64,000 nt of DNA from Monosporascus cannonballus (taxonomy: Eukaryota; Ascomycota; Sordariomycetes; Xylariales). Below are positions 49,249 through 61,170 of the stretch, piece by piece. The stretch lies in the NCBI GenBank assembly GCA_004154925.1, contig QJNS01000308.1, positions 1 through 64,000 of the forward strand, read 5' to 3'. A program made the translations under genes and the position numbers. The notes beneath the pieces were generated by a model. The model searched no databases and was not told the origin of the DNA. It saw nothing but the letters and a program-made list of their open reading frames with translations. Position 1 is the first letter of the stretch, and each line of letters opens with the position of its first letter.

Positions 49249-50240
49249 ATTGTTTGTCGTGTTGTCTCAAGTCGCCGGATGGGGTACATTGGTATTCATG
49301 TCATTGTAATGTCATCAATATGTCTCTTTCCGAAAAATCGGCTGCAGCCTTGAGCACAACAATGAGACGATGCAGGGCCGTCTAATGCAAGATAGACAAA
49401 TTCAACCAAGAAGAAGCTGGGGACGTCTTTGTCTTGTCTCTAGAATCGGCAATTCATGGGCTTTGCAGATCGACGAAGTACCTCAGGATAGATAAAGCAA
49501 GATAAAGCTCCTAGCTACCAGGTAGGCAGGCACTGGGCACACACCTCAGAAGCTCTTATCGGTGGGTGGGACCGCCGGGCTGCCCCCCATTGTTCCGATA
49601 TTAGAGCCCTGAAGGCATGACCTCCCCTGATTACTACCTTGTAGCTAGCTACCCACGGTACGAAGTACCAGTTAGCGTTACTCATATTGAAGTTAGCGCC
49701 CCGATCCAGTGTCCGCTCGACATCAAGTGACAACAGCCAAATGTGGGGCCTCGGTTCTTTATCAGGGGACAGGGAGACGACACCCGACTGGCCACGGTCA
49801 TGAGGACGAGGACCCTCTTGAATCACCATGTCCTATTAGACACACCGGAATCATTTCGGGCTACCACCCTGCCTAGAGAAAGATGGGCTTGTACACCCAG
49901 CCTAGGCAGAGAGTCAGGCAGACTCACCGGGAGCCTCGACCTCGTGATGCGCAATCTCGCGATTCATTGGCTATCCGCGCTCACTGTCACATTCATCCGG
50001 TGTCGGTGGTTTAGGAGAAGTGCAAAAAAAAGGCTTATGATCGGCATATGAAGAAGGATGAGAATGAAATATAGCTTATGATAGTGGATAGCCGCTCTTC
50101 TGCGAGATGGGTTCTAGCTATGATACAGGTGTTACGTTAAAAAGCCTCAACTGATAATCGAATCGTGCAGTTCGCTGCAGTGTGAGTATGACCTACAGTG
50201 ATAACAAGGATAACTGGAGATATTGATAGCCGGTTTGAGC
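49249..50240. promoter_or_regulatory. Divergent spacer between ATG29 and the three-TM protein
   Basis: About 1 kb containing the promoter regions of both diverging genes. No open frame in it looks genuine, and no clear TATA or other site stands out. The sequence AGATAGATAAAGCAAGATAAAGC near 49488-49510 is a small direct repeat. Confidence 0.5.
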
Positions 50241-51738
50241 ATGGAGGTACAGTAACCTAGCACAAGACTAAATAGAACCTCATCTAGCCACCTCTTTATA
50301 GCTGCTGAGCATAGCACCGCAGATACTTAGACGGGGGTTTCCAAACTGGTCACAGACGCCAATACCCAACTTCGAGCCCTCGGCGGGCGGCCTATTGGCG
50401 CTCGCCGACCTGGGGACCATCGCCCAGCGGACCGCCATAGTCGGCGGCTCGTCATGGCTGGACAGCCTGATCCTCGCTCCGGGCCTTCACTATCAACAGG
50501 CCGCCGAAGCGCTGAACGACAAACTGAGGGCATCGTACGACGCCGTCGAGATCTACCAGGGCAAGGCGCTACTGAGGTACAGCGTCACGAACCAGGCCAC
50601 CATCCGCTACCTACAGCGCCTCGCGAGCTCCGGCCAGAGGGTCGTCGTCGACGTCGGCGCCACCCCGCACCGGAGCCACTTCCTCTCCTCCTGCCGAGGG
50701 CGACGGCGCGGCGTCGGCCAGCGCGCGACCATCTGGGCCGACGGCCGGGGCGCGGATCTCGGATGGCTGTCTCACGTGCTGTATCTCGCCGCTCCTGCGT
50801 TCACGGTCGTCGCATTCGTGTTCATGATCTTGCTACAGGAATGTGAGTCCGTCCGTCCGTCCGTCCGTCCGTCCGCCCGATAATATCCCTCCGCCCCTAT
50901 CGCCACCTCCCTAATTAAAGGTCTTCCCGATGGTTATTAACGGATGGATCAATCGATTCAAGGGTGGGGCGTCGCACTCCTCCTGGCCTTGATGTCCTCC
51001 CGCATCCTGAACATCTGGGTAATCAAGCAGCGCGCTAAGCAGCCCGTGTCCGTCCCGACCCCGCCGTCGTCGACTCCGGACCTCGACAACCTCCTAACCG
51101 AGTACGTAGTCGACCTCGGGCACGGGCGCTCCGTGTCGCTGCGCGGGCTCGCCACAGACCTGCAGGCCATAACGGCGGGCACCTGGCTCGGCGCCAAGAC
51201 GCACGTCCAGGGTTACCTCGAAGCCACTGCTAAGGGTAAGCCATTCCAGGAGTCATTTCTTATTTCCTTTCTCTCTGGCTCGCAGACCACAAAATTGCGA
51301 ATAGGGCCTTTCATGAGTCTACAGCGCCCGAAGCCAAACCCGTAATCCCAGCTGTCCGTCTAGTTAGTGAAGCACTTTGAACAGTCACTGACTCCAGATG
51401 ATGCAGTGACCGTGTACCTGGTCGCCTCGTTTAGCGGCAACATGACGCAGGTCGGCAATATCATCTTCATGGCCCTCCTACTGGTCAACGCGGGCTTGCT
51501 CGGCCTTAGCAACGCCCATGCCAAGACGTTCCGCATGCACGGTCGCATCGCGGCGCCTACGACGGATCGTTCACCATACGTTTCGCCCCTGGGGAGTACC
51601 AGTGACAAGGAAGCCGGCTATGGTGCGAGGAGCCCGCCGTATCCTGAGAGTAGTGGTTTGACGGACACCTCCACGTGGCCATCGACAACGGCGCAAACAT
51701 CGAATACGTCCTCCGCCATGGGCAATCATCACGGGTAG
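50241..51738 (+). CDS. Conserved fungal membrane protein, three TM segments
   Basis: The certain exons are 50356-50842, 50963-51235 and 51407-51738; the proposed first exon is only ATGGAG (50241-50246). Total about 365 aa. The soluble N-terminal part has NFEPSAGGLLALADLGTIAQ, GGSSWLDSLILAPGLHYQQA and IVVDVGATPHRSHF-like stretches (here VVVDVGATPHRSHF). Three hydrophobic segments follow at about 143-163, 167-186 and 274-292. The order and motifs match an uncharacterised membrane-protein family widespread in Sordariomycetes; no activity is known to me. Exon 2 has no in-frame ATG and its 5' extension meets a stop, so an upstream exon is required. ATGGAG followed by GTACAG, ending at CACAG, is the simplest solution but remains a guess. 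The second intron begins with a CCGT microsatellite. Confidence 0.8.
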
Positions 51739-52569
51739 AAGTTAGGAGGGGGGGTGTTTCGTGGGAATTCAATCGCTAGTTAAGTAAAATTGCGGTACTC
51801 TGGGGGGTCGTTTCTCATCCCAAAAATGGGCTTGGTCCTAGTTTCCGAACCCGCTGGTAAATACCCATCAAATAATAATCAACACCGTGAAATGGACCTG
51901 CCCCCGGCAACTCAGTCGTGAGTTCCGAAGCCGCTGTCTGATGCCAATCAATCAACAAATCAAAGCTCTGAAATGAATCGGCCATCTCTTCCCACCCCGG
52001 GAACTATTCACGCACCCTCAACCCCTGAGACGCCGGGATGCTTTCACACCGTCGTGAGCTTCCTCCCATCTCCGCGTTCCCGTCCGCGGGTCTCAGTAAT
52101 GTCCTCCCCAGAGATAGTGATCCCAGAGTATACCGTGTCCGTGGCTTACGCGGTAGGAGACTATGCCCGGCCGCACATGGCACGAGCGCCATCCCCTGGT
52201 CGCCGCCTGGTAACGGGCTCCTTTGACGTTCGTCGTACGCACATACTGACCGCATCGCCGGCCGCCGAGATCGATTAGTGTCGTCGACTTTGTAGTGATG
52301 AGAAGGTCGGCCAACTGTCAGGAACCTTTGTGGCTGCATATCACACAAGCCTCTGTTTCTTCGGCGTCAAGATCCTTAGTGTAGATGTCTGTATTATAGG
52401 AGAAATGATGGGGCGCCCGGAGGATCGCTTCATCCCCCAAGTGGGATACAAGCTCGATACATATTCGTGTCGTAATATTTCGCCGCTAATAAATCTCATC
52501 TAGATATAACAGGCAAGAACCGATGAGGACTCCAGGAGGTTAACGGCGACGGTAGATACAACATAGACT
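51739..52569. other. Downstream intergenic sequence, no gene seen
   Basis: Normal composition. A 101-codon plus-strand frame at 51973-52278 overlaps an equally long minus-strand frame and has no recognisable motif, so it is not called. No repeats or RNA genes were identified. Confidence 0.5.
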
Positions 52570-52815
52570 AGACGTCTTGCGAGGATGAGGCACCTTGCGA
52601 AGATGGTGTTATGCGAGGATATAGTGCTTTGTGAGGATATAGTGTTTCATGAGCGAGTCCTAACGAGGAGGCGGGTGCTAACAGCGAGGTGAGCGCTAAT
52701 AAGGAGGCGGGTGCTAACGGGAAACACGGGTGCTAAAAGGGGGAGGGTGCTAACATGGAGACGTGCGTTAAGTGGCGAGTGCTAACGAGGGTGAGGACAT
52801 TTGAACGAGGGTGGG
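52570..52815. repeat. Degenerate tandem repeat (GAGGAGGCGGGTGCTAAC-type)
   Basis: Units of about 18-22 bp repeat with drift. The left half has GCGAGGAT(G/A) variants (GCGAGGATGAGG, GCGAGGATATAGTG, TGAGGATATAGTG); the right half has ACGAGGAGGCGGGTGCTAAC, AAGGAGGCGGGTGCTAAC and shorter GGTGCTAA forms. GTGCTAAC or a near form recurs at least six times. All units are non-coding. Confidence 0.8.
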
Positions 52816-55800
52816 GATAGGCGACTTTATCAGAATATGATGACTTGTGAGTATGTGCCAAAGTTAAAGAGGTATAATCAAGTCCAAGAAGTACGCCAAG
52901 AGAAACAGACAATACCTTAGATGCGTAAGATTCGCCCTCTGTATCATACAAAGCTTTTAGCCTCCCTGCTCAGCTATTATATGTTCTATTTACTGTGACT
53001 AGTACAATGCCTTACAGCCTTTCTAGCTACCTCTATAACACTCAGGCATATTGATGTCCGAATAGCTCATACGGAAACCAGTATTTTACAAAAAGCCCCT
53101 AGCTGGAAATTCCTAACGGCTTATTGCCTCGAAATCCTGCCCTCTCGCGAGACTATCTGTATTTCGAGGTGTCAGTCTAATTCATGGAGAGCCTGAAGGG
53201 TTCTACGCGGTATAGACAACTTGACGAGCCAGATATAGCTTGTATACCTGTCGCCGTTTCACTGCACGGGCCCTTTCGGGGACGAGAGGGGACTCATACA
53301 GCAAACATAGAATAAAGCTTTGTAGTAAAAGACGCAGAGAAAAAAACAGTGGCATAATCCAAGGGGGCCGCTATTAGACATCTAGAAGTTATGTCGACGG
53401 AGATCAGTGTGGGCGTGATACGTCTTCTCGAACCCCCATTAAATAATCGCCCGGCCTCTTTGCCGGCATCACCTACGTCCACGACAGGCTGGCCATCGGC
53501 CTAAATTCAGACACAAATATGTTGCCTATGGACATCTAAGTATCAGCATACACGCAACGGTTCAGGTCCGCTGCGCTGGTCTTGAGAAATTGGGGCTCTC
53601 TCTGCGCACTGTACCGACCTCGTGCGAAATCAAGCCAAAATAGGCTGCTGACAATCTTTATGTAGTGGTTCGGCTAGTCGTTACAGATTTTTTTTTGCAT
53701 GGTTAAGGGTTCAGCCTGAAGTTCGACCAGACATTGAACAAACCCAGTAGCAGGTGCTGCGTGTAAATCTTCAGTTGGATGTCTCTACGTAGATCAGAGT
53801 CCCACCGACGTCGACGATTTATTTCTCCGAGTTGTGTTGCTAGCAAGGCGGTTTCCGTATTTCGTATTGTTAAGGCCAAATCTACTTCGGGAAGGGTGAA
53901 TTCCACGGCCGCGCAAGCCGCGCCTGAACGCTATCCCTACAGTGCCAACCATCCTTTCACACGGTACGTGCCTCTACATGAGAGGTATGCATCACATATA
54001 TTCTTTTGCGTCTGTCTTTTAGTGTTCGTCCTTAGGCCTCGCTCTCGACATATGAACTAACGTTCTTTACCGGCTGAGCACTTCGTAACCACAGAGTACT
54101 GGTCTCTCGTTTCCGGCCCATACGAAGAAAATAGTCAGCCGTACCGCAACCACACTGAGGACGTAGTAGAGCTTGTCCGAACACTTACGAACGGCGCTCC
54201 CTTAAGGGTGGGTCTATATTCTCCTTGGTACAATTCCCTCTTGGGAACTTCTGATATGCCTTCAGTAGCTTAGTCTCGCATTGTTTCCAATGATTGATTC
54301 TACCTTTACCCATACCTTCTTCAATCAACGGGGATATCGTAGCCACTCTGAAGGCGGATTTGACAGGAGCCGAAGTGCTTATACTGTCTGGGTTCAGTTT
54401 ATCATGCCTCCAATTTTAGAGAGAGTCGGCCATGTCTCCGAAAGAACTATTTCACTCTGTTTGGCGAGATCTCTAGCGTCTCGAAACTCTACCTGAAAGA
54501 CTGACATCGGAGCCTTCGCTGACAATTTTGACTGTGCTGGGCGGTCACAGGCCATATATGGTTTTAGTTAAGGCACATAACACGCTCAAGGTCATGACGT
54601 CCACTTATACGCATTATCTAACTTGGCATTATCTCTTTTATGTTTACACAACTTATAGCTAAAAAAAAGGGTAGATGGCGATGACTTAGATGTGACTAGA
54701 AACGCCGATACGACGAGAAGTTTTTATAATCTTCGGGAGAATTGCCCTAAACAATAGGAGATAGGTTGAATACCAGTTAGGTTCCATCCTGAGTGTCAGG
54801 CCATGAGGGCTTATAGACCATACAATTATATATGCCCAGAAGGTAGGGGTCCTTATACCCCTATTCCAACGCCTGCTCCAACATAAACACCTGTTGATGT
54901 TGGCATTTCTCAAGGATTAAAGCTTTAAGCTAAGTACTGGTGGTAATCATAATTGTGGTTAGTATAATGCGCACTAACCTGTGAGTCAAAGTAAAGTAAC
55001 ATTAAACAGCACGCCCTTCCCTCTCTCTAGTTTGGCTCAGCCGGATCTGTGTGTAAACGAGGCTCTAATAACGCAGGATCCAGAGGGAAATTATCCCCCA
55101 ATCGTAGGGGAAGTCGGCACTGGCGCCGTGTATCGTCAGGATTCGCGAATCAAGTTGTAACGATTAGAGTCTCTTGGTCATCGTGAAGGGGTTCTCCTAC
55201 ACTATCGTCGGGTTGTTACTAATTAATGGATTCCTCTGTAAGTGCTCAGTTAAATCCATGGCAACTCAATCAAGCCTCTTTTCACCTACAACTGGCTAGG
55301 TTCAAGTAGCGATTACAGGAACCATGAAAGTAATCGTGTAGTCCGGATATCGCTCAAGCTTCTTGGACTCTTAAGCTAGTTTTATAGGTGTTGTCTAAGA
55401 GAGCTGCAACCTAACGTCCGTATCAAGAAAGGGGATAGGAAGTAATGGATTATCGTAGCCCTCTTCAGACATATCCTCTGCTATAATCTCTGTCGCAATG
55501 CATTTATACGGTTTCCAAAACAGAGGACATAATTCAAGGTATGTCCTGTGTACCAGTACTATATATGCCCCCAATACCTTCTAGGATGTATTAACAGCTC
55601 TATCTGCTTAATAACGATACTGGTGGTTGCGGAAAGGGATACGGCATCCAGGCCACGTCAATAGCGGCTGGTATAAGATATAGAAAAGAGCAATAAGAAC
55701 ATCCGACCACCTTACCATCCCAGAGAAGACCGCTATGTACGACGTTATTTGCTTCCAAGCTACGGTGGTATTGACGTAATAGTGAGCGCAAGGGATGTTC

Positions 55801-56932
55801 TGTGTCGTGCTGGCCCAGTCAATATAGATCGAACTCAGTAATCCAGTCCATTACCCAAGACTTTATGGGACATCCAGCAACAGGAGCGAGCTCCCGCTCA
55901 GACAGCTGTATATCTTCACTGGTTCGGGTATGAAGACTCATCCGGGACGGAACCACGCACCGGTCTAAGTACGATGTAGTAACGTACGGGGAAACGTTCC
56001 TATCGAACGTGTCGACAGATTAATCCGCCAAGAATAGCCTGACACGGATCATATCGCAGAAACCGTCCAGAATCAGGAGAGGCGCATAATCAGCACTCGC
56101 GATTCCGTCAACGACACGCGAATTACACAAGGATCAAGCCCTCTCCTACCTCCTTATCCAGTTTCCCGGGGACGGCTGCCCGGATGCGGCATTCTGCACG
56201 ATCTGCAACACACACGGGATGATCCCGTCAATATCTACCAGAGTGCGGCTACATAGAGAACACGGACAGGGGTATTATTATATGACGAAAATAATAACTC
56301 GGGTTCGCGGAATGGAGTGGATGGATTGATGGATGGTGCAGCAAACCTACTTGTGTAACGCAGAGCGGCATCTCCGGGGCAGTGGGGCGCTTGGGAATTT
56401 CATGTTTCAAGTTTCCGGCTTTCTGGAGCCTCGAAGCAACATCGACTTTTATTAAATCTCCGCGTGGGTGGACAACAAGCCTGTTTCGATCACCCGCATA
56501 TTGATCGCCGTATGCGCACGTGGGGTTGCTTGCATGCAGATTCGACCCCTATTATATCTCTCCGACAGCGGGTCGTCCACAAAGGTGTAGCAGCCCGTTG
56601 TCCTAACCTGCCTTTCCCGACCCCTGAGCGCGCCATAGATTTGTTCCACCAACTCTCCCCGCGTCCTACTAGCCGGGATAAGCCTCTAATCCATGTGTCC
56701 ATGTCCCTGGCGCCATTCTCCTTCCCCCTAAATGCAAAACCAAGAAGTGAAAAGAATTAGTATACACGTGCAAGATAGCAGGGAAATACCTGCTCAGCGC
56801 GCGATGGGTCCCTTGCAAATCGGCTTTGTCGCTATTCAGGACGTCGTACAGCGCCTAGCTCCCTCCCTCGTTCCCTAACCTCCTCCCCATCCATCCCATC
56901 CAGTAGGCGGAATCGATGCCCACGAAACGAAA
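52816..56932. other. Gene-poor 4.1-kb stretch
   Basis: Composition is intermediate and frames are short. A 67-codon minus frame at 53703-53906 (MEFTLPEVDLALTIRNTE..., ending LFNVWSNFRLNP) reads somewhat like protein and could be an exon of an unrecognised or decayed gene, but I cannot extend it. No TIRs, LTRs or RNAs were seen. The last few hundred bases (about 56500-56932) are the 3' flank of the 696-aa gene. Confidence 0.45.
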
Positions 56933-59023
56933 TCACACTACCCCGAGCTGGCGCTCCTCGTTGCAGCGCACGAGCTCGGACAGGGCGCGCATAAACAGGG
57001 GGTCGATGCGGACCTGCTGGTCGGGCGGCAGGGGCCCGTCGCCGACGCGGCCGCAGCTCGCGAGGCGCAGCGTGGCCACGAGGCGCGCGACGCACTTGGC
57101 GAGGCCGATCCGCAGGTCCTGGAGGTCCCGTAGCGCCTGGTCGCCGCCGCAGCGGCTGTCGACGCCGGCCGAGCGCGGCAGCCTCGCCCACGTGGATGTC
57201 GGGGCGGTGCCAGAATCCGAGTCGAGCCACGTGACCTTGGTGGTTGCGCGCTGGTTGTCGCCGCTGTCGCCGTCGCTGCCGTTACCCCTCCCGAGTCGCA
57301 TGAAAGACTTCTTCTGCCTTAGGACGGAACGCGCCGGCGGCACAGGCGGCGGGTGTTCTGGGGCGAGAGCGGTGATGGGGCTCGTCGGGCTGGGGAGGCC
57401 GAAGAAACTAGCTGCTTTGTGCGGGATCATGCTGCCATCGGGGTTTCGCTGCTCTGGCGCAGGTGACTTAGGCGTCTGCGGGCGCCTACTAGTGCTAGTA
57501 AGAGAGGCCCGGGGGCAAAGTGACGTGATGTAGTTGTAGGCTAGTAAGTGGGCGTAGAGGGCGTCACATAGGAAATCTGTTCCTGCTGGGAAGACGTTCT
57601 TGACTACAGCCCAGTCGGGGGCCGCACCTTCCGGTGAGTCGTCCTGTCCCACAGCTACAGGGGATTCAGATAGTCTGCTCGACGGCACGCCTGATCCGGT
57701 GAGCTTTTTACATGTCCTTCTCCACTTCGGTATCTTTGCTTGGTCGTAGTTCTGTGTAGATAGATTTGTATCGGAAGTCAAACGCGGTGTTTTTAATCTC
57801 CTCGAGTGGCTGCGTATTGTCTCGATCGATAGGCTAGAACATGAGAGCATGGTCTCTGGGAAGGAAGAAACAGATATTCGCAGGGTGTCCATGACATGGG
57901 AAGGAAGCGGGAGGCGAGAAGCCGGGCCCTCGACGGCAGTGTGCGAATACTGGGTGAACACATCAAGCATGGATTCCAACCAGGTCTCGATATTGTCTAG
58001 GGGAACGATAGCCTTGGAAGCACTTTCCTCGTTTGTCTGCGTGTATTTTCTATTGTCCTCGCTTCCAAATGCGGTTCTTTTGGAAGGAACCATGGGACTC
58101 TCGACTTTTTCCTTTAAATCGACCTCATCATCCGTAGTGGAAGTTGGAAGATGGGTCAGAACAATGCCCCGAATATCTTCTTCTGGCCTATAGCTCGTCG
58201 GCAATGGTAATCGCGGCGACATGTTGAGCTGTGCTTCCGGGTCTAAGCCAGCATAACCCAGTGAGGAGTGGCGGTTAGGTATGTCGACTGGGGGATCTGG
58301 TGCTGCTCCCGAGCCGAGGAGATCAGCTGTTTCTGAGGTATCAAAGAATTCGGGTGAAGACTCATCACCTCTTGATACCCCTGAGGCCCCGATAGCATAC
58401 GCCCCTGCACCTAGAGACTCGCTCCTCGAGTTGCCCATATTATCCCGCCTCTCGACAGCATGCGTTGGCAAGTCCGTCAGTGCGCTGTTGCGACTTCGTC
58501 CTGTACTTTCCGGTTCATCCTCATTCAGATCCATCCAACTTATCCCAGCTCTGATGAGATTCGACAACATCAAATTTCTGCAGGGTCGTGGGGAAGGTTG
58601 CTGCTCAGAGGCAACTGAACGCGGGGGCGTGGTCACGTTCGTTCCTGCAGTCCTCGCAGACTGGGGTTCCATGCAACCGGATGATTCACTGCTGGCTGTC
58701 TCAGAACCGCTCTCTTCATTATGCAAGCCATCCCACTTTTTGTTTAGGGTAAGGTCATGTAGATAACCTTGATTCACGGCGCGAAGCGAATTGGCTTTGA
58801 ACAGGTGGCCGTGACGATGATGTGGCGGAATGCTGAGAGTCAAAGACATATCCTGAAGTGAATATCGTCTCCTGCTCCCATCATCACTCAAGCAAGGCAG
58901 TGGGATCCCAGAAGTCAGCTGCTTCGATTGAAAAACCGGTCGGGATTGTTCCAGGTCCACGGCCAGCAGTTCTGGCAAATTGTATTCCATGACGGCCTGC
59001 AAATCTTCGGTTGGGTTGGCCAT
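56933..59023 (-). CDS. Conserved fungal protein of unknown function (696 aa)
   Basis: A single uninterrupted minus-strand frame from ATG (59023) to TGA. Most of the first 330 residues are polar, Ser/Pro/Glu-rich and probably disordered (ESGSETASSESSG, SPEFFDTSETADLLGSGA). Ordered-looking blocks are IVPLDNIETWLESMLDVFTQ (about 345), AKIPKWRRTCKKLTG (about 430), DWAVVKNVFPAGTDFLCDAL followed by YAHLLAYNYI (about 469-500), and the C-terminal helices RDLQDLRIGLAKCVARLVAT and DPLFMRALSELVRCNEERQLG. I recognise this block pattern from unannotated proteins of related fungi but know no function. A Pro-rich stretch near HPPPVPPARS could bind SH3-type partners. There is no TM segment or signal peptide. 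Codon use is GC-rich at the C-terminal end only. Confidence 0.8.
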   Translation of the reverse strand: MANPTEDLQAVMEYNLPELLAVDLEQSRPVFQSKQLTSGIPLPCLSDDGSRRRYSLQDMSLTLSIPPHHRHGHLFKANSLRAVNQGYLHDLTLNKKWDGLHNEESGSETASSESSGCMEPQSARTAGTNVTTPPRSVASEQQPSPRPCRNLMLSNLIRAGISWMDLNEDEPESTGRSRNSALTDLPTHAVERRDNMGNSRSESLGAGAYAIGASGVSRGDESSPEFFDTSETADLLGSGAAPDPPVDIPNRHSSLGYAGLDPEAQLNMSPRLPLPTSYRPEEDIRGIVLTHLPTSTTDDEVDLKEKVESPMVPSKRTAFGSEDNRKYTQTNEESASKAIVPLDNIETWLESMLDVFTQYSHTAVEGPASRLPLPSHVMDTLRISVSSFPETMLSCSSLSIETIRSHSRRLKTPRLTSDTNLSTQNYDQAKIPKWRRTCKKLTGSGVPSSRLSESPVAVGQDDSPEGAAPDWAVVKNVFPAGTDFLCDALYAHLLAYNYITSLCPRASLTSTSRRPQTPKSPAPEQRNPDGSMIPHKAASFFGLPSPTSPITALAPEHPPPVPPARSVLRQKKSFMRLGRGNGSDGDSGDNQRATTKVTWLDSDSGTAPTSTWARLPRSAGVDSRCGGDQALRDLQDLRIGLAKCVARLVATLRLASCGRVGDGPLPPDQQVRIDPLFMRALSELVRCNEERQLGVV

Positions 59024-61170
59024 TGCTAATGGACTGCTGAGCGGAGCGCGTTCATGCGCTACCTATTCGAGCCGAGAAGAATCAGCGGGGGTGTTGGTTT
59101 TTTAATTGAATTCAAATCCACCAGCCCGACCTGGAATCTGGGAACGGTCTGCCTAAGTAAGGGAGAATACAGTGATGAATTGGTATTACCGATTACCTCC
59201 TGACCTTCGACGTGAGTTCTTATGGTACGGTTAGCATGTGTTAGGCTACAATGTGATATGTTCGAGTTCACTTTGACCAACCTTGAGTACACTAGACGTG
59301 CCAGTTCAACGAGCGAGCAAATAGACACCAGTACAAGGTGATGAGAAAGTAAGGAATTCAAGTGCCAACTTCACCATACCTATAACGCATTTGTGATGCT
59401 GCAATGTGTCCCCGATGGCTACACAAAGGCCCGAGATACGCGAGACATAGGTATGACAGCGTGTCCACTGTAAGTTTGAGACACCAGACAAAAAGAGGGT
59501 GTCCCTCTTTAGCCCTTGCTTATACCACATGGAGACCATGGATATAGTGTCAAAGAAACAGGTCAAGGAATCTGCCAAGAGCTAATGGCAAGGATAATAT
59601 TGAATGACGGCAATCATCCATATGAACCAACCTGATTTAATTAACACCGAGAGAAAGAGAGAGAGCAGTGCAGCTGGCAATTGTGAAGATGCTATCCGAA
59701 CTTGCTCAACTTACGGGTTTATTAAGCCCTTAGCTTTAGAGTTCTTTTCTTGTCAGGGGATGGTCACATATTGCAGTCAAGCCCAAACTAGGGGGGAGGG
59801 AGAGATAGGAAGAAGCCAGCCCACGAGGAGCGACGCCCTTGACTTGAACCCGCCGCAGCTAGCATATGGGACGCCGGCTTAGAGATGCGAAGCCGATGAA
59901 TAGCTTGCAATCAGGAAAAGGCCGAAAGCTGGTGGCAGTCACTGGAAGACTAATTGAACTCTGATATATTGCGAAAAGCCCCGTCGGGCCTGAGTGGTGG
60001 GCTCATCTGCAAAGCACAATGCATAGGAGCGGCCAATGGTATACCTTACGTGCAAGTTTCTCCTTTTGATGGCGCGAGGTTCGCGACGCTGCATAAAGAG
60101 CGCACGACAGGTGGGCGACCACATTGCTGTTCGAGGGCTCCCGTCGAGTCAGTTCTTGCCGTGTCAGACAATGATTGCATATGCCTGGCATAGGCTGAGT
60201 CGGGACCTAACGTTTGGCAGCATGAACTATTGCCATACCCACCAGTACGCACCATTCGGAATGCAGTTGCGTTCACCGGGAGAACGCATCACCGCCTTGT
60301 CTCAATACGACGCCTCCAAGTAGCGTTCTAGCCCAGTGGTGATCGAACCCACAGGGATAGCTGCCATCGGATGCATGCATTTGACCGACTCGAGAGTTCC
60401 CGCTCCTAAAATTAAAATTTTGAATCAATTAGAGGATGGTTACATAGACGGGTGTTTGGCGATGTTTTGGAGATTGAGTGATTCCGATAATGAAGTGTCC
60501 TCTGGCACCGATGAGATAACAGACTTGCAGGAAACGCACATACATATGCACATCGGCATCCAGGGTGACGGCAGCTTGATTTGTTAGGCTCGTGCATAGC
60601 ATGCACATCAGAGAAGAAAGAATATTGAGACACAGTCATATACCGAGACAAGACAAGACAAGACGGTATGGGATGAGAGTGTCAAACTTCATAAGCTATC
60701 GGACTCGGGTTTAATAAAGTTTAATACATATCTGCATATATGTATATAAAGGGTATAGAGTCCCCTTTTTGTCAGTTCATTCAGTGCCTGGTCAATGTTC
60801 TTCACGTGGGGCAGTGCCGAAGCTAAGTGAGTACTAATACAGTCCCTTGCAGCGTTTTATGTACACCTACCTAGCGCCAAGTTAGCGCATCCAAGACACG
60901 TTAGCGAGGCCAGTTGAAGGCTGTCAAAAAGAAAATTTCGACTGCATAGTCGATTGCCAAGACGTCGTATCAGCAAAAACCGCCGTAGCCGGTGTTACAA
61001 CATACAGTTCGAGCATTTGGCCAACTGCAAGTCGTTCGGCAGTTATATCGGCGTGGGGGACTTCATTATTAGGAACGGAGAATTCTTGCCAGCCCCAGCT
61101 AAGAGGCAATATTGCGAATCTTAGGGCGCTATAGGCAAGCGAAATATGCGACCGTCTCTCAGGTGTCGCA
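59024..61170. promoter_or_regulatory. 2.1-kb divergent spacer upstream of IPI3
   Basis: Lies between two genes transcribed away from each other. It contains no supported gene. A TATATGTATATAAAGG stretch at about 60736-60751 is TATA-like but lies some 420 bp from the IPI3 start. A short ACAAG repeat lies at about 60648-60662, and a tRNA-like piece at 60328-60406 is discussed under findings. Confidence 0.45.

Noticed and set aside
51973..52278. 101-codon plus-strand frame downstream of the three-TM protein gene
   Set aside because: Overlaps a 114-codon minus frame, has no motif and no supporting gene structure.
53703..53906. 67-codon minus frame with protein-like composition
   Set aside because: No extension by splicing, no domain and no neighbouring coding evidence; mentioned only as a possible decayed exon.
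59837..59900. GACTTGAACCCGCC resembling a reverse tRNA T-arm
   Set aside because: No stem complementarity around the loop and no matching D or anticodon arm.
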